A DNA stretch of 25,957 nt from DATLZC01 sp037444005 (GCA_037444005.1 JBBING010000027.1:1-25957); one strand, 5' to 3'; shown: positions 5,920-14,099, numbered from the stretch's first letter. A program made the numbers and translations. Notes: a model not told the origin generated them from the letters alone.

Positions 5920-7112
5920 GTGACGCCCACGTAGCTCGCCGCGGCTCCATTTCGCAGACCGTCCAGGCCATCTCCTCGTCCGGGATCCGCCGGTTCTTCG
6001 ACCTCATCGACAGCATGGAGGGGGTCATCTCGCTGGGGGTGGGCCAGCCCGACTTCGTCACGCCCGCCTCCATTCGCGAGGCCGCGGTCCGGTCCATCGA
6101 AGAAGGCCAGACCTACTACACGAGCAACTACGGCATCATCGAGCTGCGTCAGGCGCTCGCACGGCATCTCGCCCACCTGTACGGGGTCGTCTACGACCCG
6201 TCGAACGAGATCATCGTGACGTCCGGGGTCAGCGAGGCGCTGCAGATCGCGTTCCACGCCATCCTCGACCGAGGGGACGAGGTGTTGAGCGCGGACCCGG
6301 GCTACGTGGCGTACCAGCCTGCGGTCGTCCTCGCGGGGGGCGTCTTCGTTCCGGTGACCACGCGCCCCGACAACGGCTTCAAGCTTCGCGTGCAGGACCT
6401 CGAGACGGCGCTGACGCCGCGCACCAAGGCGCTGCTTCTGGGCTATCCCTCCAATCCCACCGGCGCAGTCATGGAGCGAGAAGACCTCGAAGCCGTCGCC
6501 GAGTTCGTCGAGCGGCACGACCTCTTCGTCGTGTCGGACGAGATCTACGACCGGCTGGTGTACGGCGTCGAGCACGTGTGCTTCGCGTCGCTTCCGGGCA
6601 TGCGAGACCGCACGATCCTTCTGGGCGGCTTCTCGAAGTCGTACGCCATGACAGGGTGGCGGCTCGGCTACGCGTGCTCCTCCGCCGAGCTGACCGAGGC
6701 GATGATGAAGGTCCACCAGTACGTGATGATGTCGGCGCCTACCGCCGCCCAGTGGGCGGGCCTCGAAGCGATCTTGCACGGCGAGGAGGACGTCCGGGGC
6801 ATGGTGGCGGAGTACGACAGGCGGCGGCGGCTGCTCGTCGACGGCTTGAACCGCATCGGCCTCACCTGCCCGGAACCCCGCGGCGCCTTCTACGCCTTCC
6901 CGTCCGTCGCCATCACCGGACTGAGTGACGAGCTCTTCGCCGAGCGGCTGCTCATGGAGGAGAAGGTCGCGGTCGTGCCGGGTTCCGCGTTCGGCGCTGC
7001 TGGCGCGGGCCACGTCCGCATGTGCTACGCGCAGTCGTACGCCCTCATCGAGGAGGCGCTGGAACGCATGGAGCGCTTCGTCGAGCGGCATCGCGTCGCC
7101 GCGAGCAAGTAG
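5916..7112 (+). CDS. Class I/II (fold type I) PLP-dependent aminotransferase
   Basis: A 398-residue aminotransferase of the aspartate/aromatic aminotransferase family. The PLP site is complete: YYTSNYG near residues 67-73, N180 in SNPTG (179-183), D208 and Y211 in SDEIYD, and the Schiff-base lysine K241 in GGFSKSYAMTGWRLGY. An Arg near residue 367 (HVRMCYA) is the expected carboxylate binder. The amino-acid specificity cannot be read reliably. The ATG at 5916 overlaps the previous stop by 4 bases. The longer open frame that starts at 5667 is an out-of-frame extension through the upstream gene. A DinB-like gene follows 10 bases later. Confidence 0.95.
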   Translation: MSDAHVARRGSISQTVQAISSSGIRRFFDLIDSMEGVISLGVGQPDFVTPASIREAAVRSIEEGQTYYTSNYGIIELRQALARHLAHLYGVVYDPSNEIIVTSGVSEALQIAFHAILDRGDEVLSADPGYVAYQPAVVLAGGVFVPVTTRPDNGFKLRVQDLETALTPRTKALLLGYPSNPTGAVMEREDLEAVAEFVERHDLFVVSDEIYDRLVYGVEHVCFASLPGMRDRTILLGGFSKSYAMTGWRLGYACSSAELTEAMMKVHQYVMMSAPTAAQWAGLEAILHGEEDVRGMVAEYDRRRRLLVDGLNRIGLTCPEPRGAFYAFPSVAITGLSDELFAERLLMEEKVAVVPGSAFGAAGAGHVRMCYAQSYALIEEALERMERFVERHRVAASK

Positions 7113-7122
7113 CGAGCCCGGG

Positions 7123-7653
7123 ATGGCGACGCAGGCGCAGGTCGACGAACTCCTCACGAAGATGGCCGTGGAGCGGGCGCGGCTCCTGGCCCTCGTCGAG
7201 TCCCTCTCGGAAGAAGAGGCCGAGCGGACGCCCGTGGACGCCGAGGGCGAGGCCCAGTGGTCGGTCAAGCAACAGCTCGCCCATCTCGCCGAGATGGAGA
7301 CGGCGTATCGGGCGTGGGTAGAACGCGCGCTCGAGGAAGATGGCGCCGACGTCAGCCGTGTCCGCGGCGCGCCGCCCGCCATCCCTCTCGAACGGGCGCA
7401 CGCGCATTCGGTGGCGGAACACGTCGCCGAGCTGCGGCGTCAACGCGAGCGCACCCTCGCGCTGATCGCGGCGATGCGCCTCGAGGACTTCGACCGGACG
7501 GCCACGCAGCCGATGTTCGGCACGCTCACAGTCCTCCAGTGGCTGCGCTCGTACTACCGCCACGACCGGATGCACATCGACCAGATTTCGGGGCGAGAGC
7601 CGGAGTACCGGCCGCGGTTCGTGGGCGGCCGCGAACCGGACCAGCGTCGGTGA
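7123..7653 (+). CDS. DinB/YfiT-like four-helix metal-binding protein
   Basis: A 176-residue DinB-superfamily protein. These are four-helix bundles with a three-His metal site; many act as thiol-dependent transferases, others have no known role. The likely ligands are H54 in QQLAHLAEME and H147/H151 in YYRHDRMHIDQI, the standard spacing. The N-terminal helix, the acidic loop and the final HDRMHIDQI helix appear in the usual order. There is no signal peptide. The start at ATG 7123, 10 bases after the aminotransferase stop, has only a weak ribosome site, so coupling to the upstream gene is likely. Confidence 0.9.
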   Translation: MATQAQVDELLTKMAVERARLLALVESLSEEEAERTPVDAEGEAQWSVKQQLAHLAEMETAYRAWVERALEEDGADVSRVRGAPPAIPLERAHAHSVAEHVAELRRQRERTLALIAAMRLEDFDRTATQPMFGTLTVLQWLRSYYRHDRMHIDQISGREPEYRPRFVGGREPDQRR

Positions 7654-7662
7654 ACGAAGAAC

Positions 7663-7684
7663 GGGCCGGACATTCGTCCGGCCC
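7663..7684 (-). terminator. Hairpin between dinB-like gene and tRNA-Ala
   Basis: A perfect 9-base-pair stem (7663-7671 with 7676-7684, GGGCCGGAC) with a 4-base loop. On the minus strand it lies 11 bases past the tRNA 3' end and is followed by the T-rich GTTCTTCGTTC, so it fits best as the tRNA terminator. It may also stop the plus-strand operon. Confidence 0.6.
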
Positions 7685-7695
7685 GGCGTCGTCGT

Positions 7696-7771
7696 TGGTG
7701 GAGATAGGGGGATTCGAACCCCCGACCTCTGCGATGCGAACGCAGCGCTCTCCCAATTGAGCTATATCCCC
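7696..7771 (-). tRNA. tRNA-Ala (anticodon CGC)
   Basis: A complete 76-base cloverleaf with an encoded CCA end. Seven-pair acceptor stem GGGGATA/TATCTCC; D arm GCTC...GAGC; anticodon stem CTGCG/CGCAG around loop TTCGCAT, giving CGC, which reads the GCG alanine codon; T arm GGGGGTTCGAATCCCCC. The third acceptor pair is G3-U70, the classic identity element for alanyl-tRNA synthetase, which confirms the charge. A -10 TATACT lies 10 bases upstream. Confidence 0.98.
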
Positions 7772-7781
7772 GTGCGCCGAC

Positions 7782-7787
7782 AGTATA
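7782..7787 (-). promoter_or_regulatory. -10 element of the tRNA-Ala promoter
   Basis: Minus-strand TATACT at 7782-7787, ten bases before the tRNA 5' end, in the context GGGTATACT, the same as upstream of the small membrane protein gene. A weak -35 (TTCAGC) lies 18 bases upstream. The promoter sits just after the ftsY stop. Confidence 0.55.
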
Positions 7788-7822
7788 CCCGATGGCCGCG
7801 GGCGGGCTGAAGAGCCCGGCGG

Positions 7823-8782
7823 TCAATCCATGAGGGCGCGCACGAAGGTTTCGGGGTCGAAGGGGCTCAGGTCCTCGGCGCGCTCGCCCGTTCCCACGAA
7901 CCGGACCGGGATGCCGAGCTGATCGACGACGGCGAAGACGATGCCCCCTTTGGCGGTGCCGTCGAGCTTCGTCAGGCAGACGCCCGTGATGTTCACCACC
8001 TCCGCGAACGCCTTCGCCTGCGCCAGCGCGTTCTGCCCGATGGTGGCGTCGAGCACGAGCAGCACCTCGTGCGGAGCGTCGGGGAACTTGCGCTGGATGA
8101 CGCGCTGGATCTTGCCCAGCTCCTCCATCAGGTTGAACTTCGTGTGCAGGCGGCCCGCGGTGTCGATGATGACGACGTCGGCGTTGCGGCTCTCGGCGGC
8201 CGAGAGCGCGTCGAAGACGACGGCGCCAGGGTCGGCGCCCTGCTTGTGAGCGACGACCGCCGCGCCGACGCGTTCGCCCCAGGCCTTGATCTGCTCGATG
8301 GCGGCGGCGCGGAAGGTGTCAGCCGCGGCGATGACGACGCGGCTCCCGTTGGTCCGGTAGGCGTGGGCCAGCTTGGCGATGGACGTCGTTTTCCCTGTGC
8401 CGTTGACCCCCACCACCAGGATGACGGCCGGCCGCGGGAGGTTCCCGTCCGCTTCGGCGGCGGCGCTCCAGAGCCGGCCTCGGTCTTCCGCGCCGTTCAA
8501 CACGCGCACCAGCGTCTGACGCAGGAGGTCTCGCGCCTGCGCGGCCGTCCGCACGCGGTCGCGCTCGACGAGGTCCTGCACTTCGCCCAAGATCTTGTGG
8601 GTCGTCGAGACTCCGGTGTCAGCGCCGATGAGCAGCTCCTCGAGCTCCTCCCACAGGGCGTCGTCGATTTCGCTGCGTTCGAAGACGCTCGCGAGGTGGG
8701 AGAACCAGGTCTTACGGGTGCGCTCGACGGCGTGCTCGGTTCGCGCCTCTGTTTCGGGGGAACGCCGAAAGATGCGGAGCAG
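7823..8782 (-). CDS. ftsY: Signal recognition particle receptor FtsY (apparent CTG start)
   Basis: SRP-receptor GTPase of 319 residues that docks Ffh-ribosome complexes at the membrane. From the CTG at 8782 the N-terminus reads LLRIFRRSPETEARTE, then a classic N domain (LWEELEELLIGADTGVSTTHKIL). The G domain follows: P-loop GVNGTGKT (125-132), ADTFRAAAIEQ, DTAGR (207-211), and TKLDGTAKGG from 271. The C-terminus is typical. No ATG, GTG or TTG occurs in frame between the upstream stop (near 8910) and the TTG at 8590, yet the conserved N domain needs the longer form. The CTG has GGAGG (8790-8794) seven bases upstream. Starting at TTG 8590 would remove most of the N domain. An undetected one-base indel near 8785 is the alternative. 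Confidence 0.92.
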   Translation of the reverse strand: MLRIFRRSPETEARTEHAVERTRKTWFSHLASVFERSEIDDALWEELEELLIGADTGVSTTHKILGEVQDLVERDRVRTAAQARDLLRQTLVRVLNGAEDRGRLWSAAAEADGNLPRPAVILVVGVNGTGKTTSIAKLAHAYRTNGSRVVIAAADTFRAAAIEQIKAWGERVGAAVVAHKQGADPGAVVFDALSAAESRNADVVIIDTAGRLHTKFNLMEELGKIQRVIQRKFPDAPHEVLLVLDATIGQNALAQAKAFAEVVNITGVCLTKLDGTAKGGIVFAVVDQLGIPVRFVGTGERAEDLSPFDPETFVRALMD

Positions 8783-8877
8783 GGCAACACCTCCAGCGGG
8801 ACGATCCGGCGTTCGAAGGGTAGCATCGCCGGTTCCTGACGGGCAACGGGAGCGCGCGCTTCGGAGACGCGGGAGCG

Positions 8878-9411
8878 TCAGTTCTCGTCGTCGAGGAGGC
8901 CCTCGATGTCCTCGTCGTCATCGTCGTCGAAGAGGTCGTCGAGGTCCTCGTCGTCGTCGGCCGGCTCCTCATCCGGCCCTGGCTTCCCGGCGAGGGTCTG
9001 GTAGCGTTCGCCGCGGATCGCGCGGAGGATCTCCTCTCGCTCGGTGCGGTACAGGTCGCGCAGGCAGGCCTCGGCCTTGCGGACGATAGCCGGGTTCCCG
9101 AACTCCGCGAACCGGCGCACGACGTGGTCCCACACCTCGAGCTCGACGAGACTGCGCACGTACTTCGGCCATGGGATGAGCACGATGCTCTCCGGCCGTG
9201 GGAAGCGGGGGCGCATCCGCATGAGGCTCTTGAATCGCTCCTCGGGGGACGACGCCATAGGCACGACCCGGATCATCGGGCCGTCGAGGTCGTTCGTCCT
9301 GGTGTCCATGAGGAGCGTCTTCCGCAACAGCGGGAAGTAGAGCGCGATGATCTCTGCGCTGTCGATGTTGCGGTTCACCTCCGCGATGTCGATCCGAAAG
9401 TCCGTATCCAA
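8878..9411 (-). CDS. Conserved-type protein with highly acidic tail, unknown function
   Basis: A 177-residue cytosolic protein. The folded part (about 1-140) includes LYFPLLRKTLLMDTRTND and the PRFPRPESIVLIPWPKYVRSL block. It resembles, from memory, uncharacterised proteins of Dehalococcoidia-type genomes; I cannot name a family. The last 30 or so residues are almost all Asp/Glu, a disordered tail that produces the repetitive GTC-rich DNA at 8880-8960. The TTG start at 9411 is preceded by GGAAAGGA. An upstream GTG at 9468 would fall at or before the predicted transcription start. It lies between tyrS and ftsY, with a 95-base gap to ftsY. Confidence 0.72.
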   Translation of the reverse strand: MDTDFRIDIAEVNRNIDSAEIIALYFPLLRKTLLMDTRTNDLDGPMIRVVPMASSPEERFKSLMRMRPRFPRPESIVLIPWPKYVRSLVELEVWDHVVRRFAEFGNPAIVRKAEACLRDLYRTEREEILRAIRGERYQTLAGKPGPDEEPADDDEDLDDLFDDDDDEDIEGLLDDEN

Positions 9412-9468
9412 CGCGCCGGTTCCTTTCCCCCGTTCGGCCGGGCGGCTCTGTAGCGAGCTCGTACGCAC

Positions 9469-9477
9469 ATGATACCA
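9469..9477 (-). promoter_or_regulatory. Extended -10 promoter upstream of the acidic-tail gene
   Basis: Minus-strand TGGTATCAT (9469-9477) is a good extended -10 (TATCAT plus TGn) in the gap after tyrS. It would start transcription near 9461, about 50 bases before the TTG start, and would drive the acidic-tail gene and probably ftsY. Confidence 0.5.
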
Positions 9478-9497
9478 GAGCGTCCCGCCGGCTGGCG

Positions 9498-10718
9498 CTA
9501 TTCGGTCAGCTTCAGGAAGCGATGCTTGCCGACGCGAATGACGGAGCCTGCGCGCAGCTCGACCACCGGCGACTGAACGACCTGGCCGTCGATCTCGACA
9601 GCCCGCTGCTGCAGGAGCCGCCGGGCCTCGCTCTTGCTTGGCGCGAGCCCCGCGTCGACCAGCAGGTCGACCAGGTGGACGGAGCGCGCAGGCGCGCCCA
9701 GGCGGTATTCAGGGACGCCCGTTTCGGGTAGGTGGCGCTCCTGGAACGTCGCGGTCCACGCCGCCTCAGCCTCCCGGGCCGCCCCGGGGCCGTGGAACAT
9801 GGCGACGATCTCGCGGGCAAGCCGCTTCTTCAGGTCCATGGGGTTCACTTGCCGCTCGGCGAGCTGCCGCGCGATGACCTGCAGCTCCTCCCGGGGGACG
9901 TCTGTGGCCAGCGTGAAGTAGTCCATGATGACCGCGTCTGGAATCGACATAATCTTCCCGTACTTCTCCGCCGGCGGGTCCTCGAGGTCGACCGTGTTCG
10001 ACACGCTCTTGCTCATCTTGACCTTGCCGTCGATGCCGACGAGAAGGTCCATGATGAACACGAACTGGGGCCGCTGGCCCATCGCTTCCTGGAGCTCGCG
10101 CCCCACGAGCAGGTTGAACCGCTGGTCGCTTCCGCCGAACTCGACGTCGGCCTGGACGGCGACCGAGTCGTACGCCTGGAGCAGGGGGTACAGAAGCTCG
10201 TGAATCCCCAGCGGCTTGCCCGCCTGGAAGCGCTCGCGGAAGTCCTCTCGCTGCAGGAACTGGGCGACGGTGAACTTCGCGGCGAGGCGGATGACGTCCG
10301 CGAGGGTGAAGCGGTCGTACCACTCGCTCTGCCAGCGCACCTCGGTCCGCTCACGGTCGACGATGTGGAAGAACTGGCGCATGTACGTCTCGGCGTTGGC
10401 GCGGACCTCTTCCGGTGTCAACATGGGCCGCATGACGGACTGGCCCGAGGGATCGCCGATCTGCGCGGTCCAGTCGCCGACGATGAGCACGACCTGGTGG
10501 CCGCGGTCCTGCAGCTTGCGCAGCTTGCGCAGGAGCACCGCGTGCCCGATGTGCAGGTCCGGCTTGCTCGGGTCGAGGCCCAGCTTGAGCCGGAGCGGCC
10601 GACCGCTCTTCAGGGCCTCGATGAACTCCTGCTCTGGGATGATCTCCTGGACCCCGCGCGTGATGACGTCGTCGAGCACGGGGTCGCCCGTGCGGGAGGC
10701 GCCAGCCGCCGTCGTCAT
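9498..10718 (-). CDS. tyrS: Tyrosyl-tRNA synthetase (type 2, KMSKS form)
   Basis: A 406-residue class I aminoacyl-tRNA synthetase that charges tRNA-Tyr. HIGH is at 56-59 (DLHIGHAVLL) and KMSKS at 234-238 (GKVKMSKSVSNT). The tyrosine-pocket and dimer segments (QAYDSVAVQADVEFGGSDQRFNLLVGREL) are intact, and the C-terminal S4 RNA-binding domain is present (SKSEARRLLQQRAVEIDGQ). The KMSKS signature and the length place it in the TyrZ-like group rather than the KFGKT group. The ATG overlaps the ribF stop by 4 bases. No T-box leader is present; expression probably comes from the promoter ahead of the UroD-like gene. Confidence 0.98.
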   Translation of the reverse strand: MTTAAGASRTGDPVLDDVITRGVQEIIPEQEFIEALKSGRPLRLKLGLDPSKPDLHIGHAVLLRKLRKLQDRGHQVVLIVGDWTAQIGDPSGQSVMRPMLTPEEVRANAETYMRQFFHIVDRERTEVRWQSEWYDRFTLADVIRLAAKFTVAQFLQREDFRERFQAGKPLGIHELLYPLLQAYDSVAVQADVEFGGSDQRFNLLVGRELQEAMGQRPQFVFIMDLLVGIDGKVKMSKSVSNTVDLEDPPAEKYGKIMSIPDAVIMDYFTLATDVPREELQVIARQLAERQVNPMDLKKRLAREIVAMFHGPGAAREAEAAWTATFQERHLPETGVPEYRLGAPARSVHLVDLLVDAGLAPSKSEARRLLQQRAVEIDGQVVQSPVVELRAGSVIRVGKHRFLKLTE

Positions 10719-11641
10719 GCGAAGAACTCCCTCGTGGCCTCCACGTCCCGGCGGATCTGCGCCACGAGGTCGTCGACCGACGCGAACTTGATCTCGGGGC
10801 GCAGCCGGTGGAGGAACTCCACGCGCATCAGGCGTCCGTACAGCTCGCCCTGAAAGTCGAGAAGAAACGTCTCCACGGTCCGTTCACCCGCGTCGAACGT
10901 CGGGCGCTGTCCGACGTTCGTCACGGACTGGTACGCCACTTCGTTGACGTACGCTCTGGTGACGTAGACGCCGAAGGCAGGGACAGCCCGGTCGGGCGCG
11001 ACGGCGATGTTCGCCGTGGGGAACCCGATGGTCTTGCCGCGGTGGGCCCCGTGGACGACGGGGCCGTGCAGAGCGTAGGGGCGCCCCAGGTAGTGAATCA
11101 CCGTCTCCATATCGCCGTCCGCGAGCGCGCGCCGGATGGCGGTGGCGCTGATGGGGCCGCTCGACGCGCGCAGGGGCTCGGGTAGCATCTCGACGGCGAA
11201 GCCGAGCTCGGTCCCCAGCTCCCGGAGTCGCTCCGGCGTTCCCTCCCGGCCGCGGCCGAACGCGTGATCCGGGCCCATCAGAATGAGGCGCATCTGCAGC
11301 TCCGACACCAGCAGCTCGACGAACTCGCGGGCCGACAGCTCGGCCACGTCCGACGTGAACGTCAGCGGGGCCACGAAGTCGACCTCCGTCGCTCGCAGGA
11401 GCTCGATGCGCTCCTCGAGGCTCGTGAGGTAGGCGATGGGCTGGTCGGGGCGCAGGACTTGCACGGGGTCCGGATGGAGGGTGATGACGCCGCTGGCCAG
11501 GCCGAGTTCACGCGCGCGTTCCTTCACGTGCTCGATGATGTGCACATGGCCACGGTGTACGCCGTCGAAGACGCCGACCGTGACGGCGGACGGCCGGCCG
11601 GGGGCGGCCCGCGCCAGCTCTTCGCGCGCGAGCAGGGTCAT
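10715..11641 (-). CDS. ribF: Bifunctional riboflavin kinase / FAD synthetase
   Basis: A 308-residue RibF that makes FMN and FAD from riboflavin. The N-terminal adenylyltransferase domain carries GVFDGVHRGH (23-32) and the ISATAIRRAL helix (164-173). The C-terminal riboflavin kinase domain carries GKTIGFPTAN (202-211) and the TNVGQRPTF segment with Glu in ERTVETFLLDF. The ATG at 11641 overlaps the upstream stop by 4 bases, and the gene itself overlaps tyrS by 4 bases. The frame is open upstream to 11710 but that part is the UroD-like gene. No FMN riboswitch is seen. Confidence 0.97.
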   Translation of the reverse strand: MTLLAREELARAAPGRPSAVTVGVFDGVHRGHVHIIEHVKERARELGLASGVITLHPDPVQVLRPDQPIAYLTSLEERIELLRATEVDFVAPLTFTSDVAELSAREFVELLVSELQMRLILMGPDHAFGRGREGTPERLRELGTELGFAVEMLPEPLRASSGPISATAIRRALADGDMETVIHYLGRPYALHGPVVHGAHRGKTIGFPTANIAVAPDRAVPAFGVYVTRAYVNEVAYQSVTNVGQRPTFDAGERTVETFLLDFQGELYGRLMRVEFLHRLRPEIKFASVDDLVAQIRRDVEATREFFA

Positions 11642-12639
11642 GTCGCCGCCCTCACCACCGCGAGGACGGCCCGCAGGTTCGCCTCGGGGGTCAGCGGCGA
11701 GATGGAGCACCCGGGGCCGAGCAGGAGGCGCCTCCCCCCGGTGGCGACCAGCGCCTCCTCCGCCTGCTCGCGGACCTGCTCGGGCGAGCCGTCGAGGAGC
11801 GTTCGTGGGTCGATACCGCCGAGGACGGCCTTGTCGCTTTCACGGAGAATGGTCGCGAACGACGGGTTGCCCTCCTCATGGATTGACCAACTGAAGGCGT
11901 GGACGGGGTAGTCCAGCGCTGCTTCCAGCAAATTGTTGCGCCGGCACACGTGGAGGACGTTGAACCATCCGTCCTGCACGGCCCGAAGGACCGTGAGGTC
12001 GTAGGACCGGCTGAAGCGCGCGAATTCCTCCGGCGTCACGTTGTCCGACGTGCCCCACTCGACCGTCGCGAAGAACACGCCCGCAGCGCCTGCTTCGAGA
12101 CAGGCGCGGGCGTATCCCGCGAGCGTCTCAGCGATGGCTGCGAGGGCGCCTTCGACGGCTTCGGGGTGATACCGTATCCACTCGCGCACCAGCGGAACAT
12201 CGCGGTTCGTCAGCAGGCCCAGCGTGGCGAGCGGCGAGAACACCGTCTGGATGAACGGCGTCTGGCCGCCGAGCTCCTTTCCGATGAGACGGAGCGCCTC
12301 GAGCTGCTCGGCGAACGGGCCGCCGCGGGGGTCCACAGGCGCGATGCGCGCTAGGTCCTCGTGCGTCCGCAGCGCTCCCGATTCGTAGATCGGGCCCTCG
12401 GTCTTGTTCCCGGAGGGGCGGTAGCGGCAGCCCCAGGCCTCAGCGTAGTACGTGGCCCGCGGGTTGACCTTCAGGAAATCCCAGTCGAACCGGCGGATGG
12501 TCTCCACCATGGCTGCGGCCGTGCCTTCGGCCGACCACTCGCGGACGAAGTCATGTCCCCAGAAGCTCACAGGGACGCGGTCGACCGGGTCGCCTTCGAG
12601 AGCGGCGCGCACGCGTTCGTGTTTGGTCATCTCGGGCAT
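11638..12639 (-). CDS. Uroporphyrinogen decarboxylase (URO-D)/MtaA-superfamily protein
   Basis: A 333-residue TIM-barrel protein of the URO-D superfamily. It starts with the usual TKHERVRAALEGDPVDRVPV. It lacks the MRQAGR substrate-binding motif of true HemE (here FWGHDFVREWSAEG), so haem biosynthesis is unlikely. Instead it has H230-X-C232 (LHVCRR) and C311 (GPGCSIS), the His-X-Cys...Cys zinc pattern of corrinoid-dependent methylcobalamin:thiol methyltransferases such as MtaA. A zinc thiolate methyltransferase is therefore the best guess, with unknown donor and acceptor. It heads the coupled set with ribF and tyrS, has its own promoter at 12714-12742 and lies just downstream of metK. Confidence 0.85.
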   Translation of the reverse strand: MPEMTKHERVRAALEGDPVDRVPVSFWGHDFVREWSAEGTAAAMVETIRRFDWDFLKVNPRATYYAEAWGCRYRPSGNKTEGPIYESGALRTHEDLARIAPVDPRGGPFAEQLEALRLIGKELGGQTPFIQTVFSPLATLGLLTNRDVPLVREWIRYHPEAVEGALAAIAETLAGYARACLEAGAAGVFFATVEWGTSDNVTPEEFARFSRSYDLTVLRAVQDGWFNVLHVCRRNNLLEAALDYPVHAFSWSIHEEGNPSFATILRESDKAVLGGIDPRTLLDGSPEQVREQAEEALVATGGRRLLLGPGCSISPLTPEANLRAVLAVVRAAT

Positions 12640-12713
12640 GGGACGGGACCGCCTCGGGAAGAGGAAGCGAGGAGCCGGGGCCCTCTCGCCTGTGCGCAGA
12701 CGTCGTCAGCCGG

Positions 12714-12742
12714 ATGGTAGCATGAGCCCTGCCGCCGGGCAA
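12714..12742 (-). promoter_or_regulatory. Promoter of the UroD-like - ribF - tyrS operon
   Basis: Minus-strand TTGCCC (12737-12742), a 17-base spacer and extended -10 TGCTACCAT (TACCAT at 12714-12719). Predicted start is near 12707, leaving a leader of about 68 bases. The extended -10 is identical to that of gatC. Confidence 0.65.
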
Positions 12743-12759
12743 TTTGCGCGCCGCGGCGT

Positions 12760-14046
12760 CTAGCCCTGTCCCTCCGCGGACGTCCCCACTTCCGCGGGCG
12801 CGGCGCCCGGAGGTGCAGGCCCGCGCTCCTCATCGTTCGCCAGGCCGGCCTCCTTGCGGAGGATATCGACCTTGTCCAGGCGCTCCCACGGCGCGTCGAT
12901 GTCGTCGCGGCCGAAGTGCCCGTACACGGCCGTCGGCTTGTAGATCGGGCGCCGCAGGTTCAGGTGGTGGATGATCGCGCCGGGACGCAGGTCGAAATGC
13001 TTGCGCACCAAACGCAGGATCGTCTCGTCGTCCACCTTGCCCGTCCCGAACGTCTCGACCATGAGCGACGTCGGGCGCGCCACGCCGATGGCGTACGAGA
13101 CCTGGATTTCGATGCGGTCCGCGAGCCCGGCCGCCACCAGATTCTTGGCGACGTAGCGGGCGGCGTAAGCGCCCGAGCGGTCCACCTTCGTCGGGTCCTT
13201 GCCGGAGAAGCAGCCCCCGCCGTGCCGCGCGACGCCGCCGTAGGTGTCAACAATGATCTTGCGGCCCGTGAGGCCCGCGTCACCCATTGGGCCGCCGATG
13301 ACGAATCTGCCCGATGGGTTGATGAGGTACCGGGTTTTCTGCAGCAGGTCCTGTGGGATGACGTGGGCGACCACGTGTTCCAGGATGTCGCGCTCCAGCC
13401 TCTTCTGGTCCACGACCGGGTCGTGCTGCGCCGAGACGACGACGGTGTCGACGCGCTTGGGGCGGCCGTATTCGTACTCCACCGTGACCTGCGACTTCCC
13501 GTCCGGCCGCAGGTAGTCGAGGATGCCCTTCTTACGCACCTCGGCCAGCCGACGGCACAGCTTGTGGGCGAGCGAGATGGTCAGAGGCATGTACTCCGGC
13601 GTCTCCGTGCAGGCGAAGCCGATCATCATGCCCTGGTCGCCCGCCCCGATTTCGAACTCCTCCTCGTCCGCCGCCTCCCCTGCGCGCAGCTCCCGCGACC
13701 TCTTGACAGCCTGCGCGATGTCGGGTGACTGCTCCTTGATCGACACCGTGACGCCGCACGTCTCGTAGTCGAAGCCGTACTTCGCGCGCGTGTACCCGAC
13801 GTCGCGCACCGTCTCCCGCACGATGCTGTTGATGTCGACGTACGTCTCCGTCGTGATCTCGCCCATGACCACCACAAGCCCGGTGGTCACGGCCGTCTCG
13901 CAGGCCACCCGGGCGTACGGGTCGTCGCGGTAGATGGCGTCGAGCACCGCGTCCGAGATCTGGTCGCAGAGCTTGTCCGGGTGTCCCTCGGTCACCGACT
14001 CCGAGGTCAGAAACAGGGACGGTGAAGTCATGAATGTCGTGCTCAT
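12760..14046 (-). CDS. metK: S-adenosylmethionine synthetase
   Basis: A 428-residue methionine adenosyltransferase, making SAM from methionine and ATP. It shows the signature ESVTEGHPDK (to 25), GAGDQGMMIGFA (134-145), and the phosphate-binding GGGCFSGKDPTKVDRSGAYAARY. The family is usually about 380-400 residues; the excess is an Ala/Pro/Glu-rich tail of about 25 residues. The ATG at 14046 has GAGGGAG close upstream. It is the last gene of the SAM-riboswitch operon, 53 bases after ahcY, so the riboswitch controls supply of its own ligand. Confidence 0.98.
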   Translation of the reverse strand: MSTTFMTSPSLFLTSESVTEGHPDKLCDQISDAVLDAIYRDDPYARVACETAVTTGLVVVMGEITTETYVDINSIVRETVRDVGYTRAKYGFDYETCGVTVSIKEQSPDIAQAVKRSRELRAGEAADEEEFEIGAGDQGMMIGFACTETPEYMPLTISLAHKLCRRLAEVRKKGILDYLRPDGKSQVTVEYEYGRPKRVDTVVVSAQHDPVVDQKRLERDILEHVVAHVIPQDLLQKTRYLINPSGRFVIGGPMGDAGLTGRKIIVDTYGGVARHGGGCFSGKDPTKVDRSGAYAARYVAKNLVAAGLADRIEIQVSYAIGVARPTSLMVETFGTGKVDDETILRLVRKHFDLRPGAIIHHLNLRRPIYKPTAVYGHFGRDDIDAPWERLDKVDILRKEAGLANDEERGPAPPGAAPAEVGTSAEGQG

Positions 14047-14099
14047 ATCGGTCTCCCTCGCCCCTCTCGGGCGGCTGGTATCGGCTGCGCGCTTGCGGC

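Noticed and set aside
7803..7818. Six-base-pair hairpin between ftsY and tRNA-Ala as an ftsY terminator
   Set aside because: The stem is short and no T-run follows, so there is not enough support for a terminator.
8880..8960. GTC-rich repetitive DNA that looks like a simple repeat
   Set aside because: It is explained by Asp/Glu codons of the acidic C-terminal tail of the gene there.
11642..12759. FMN riboswitch ahead of ribF or a T-box leader for tyrS
   Set aside because: ribF and tyrS start inside overlapping upstream genes, so there is no leader space, and the operon leader (12640-12707) shows neither RFN-element nor T-box conserved sequence.
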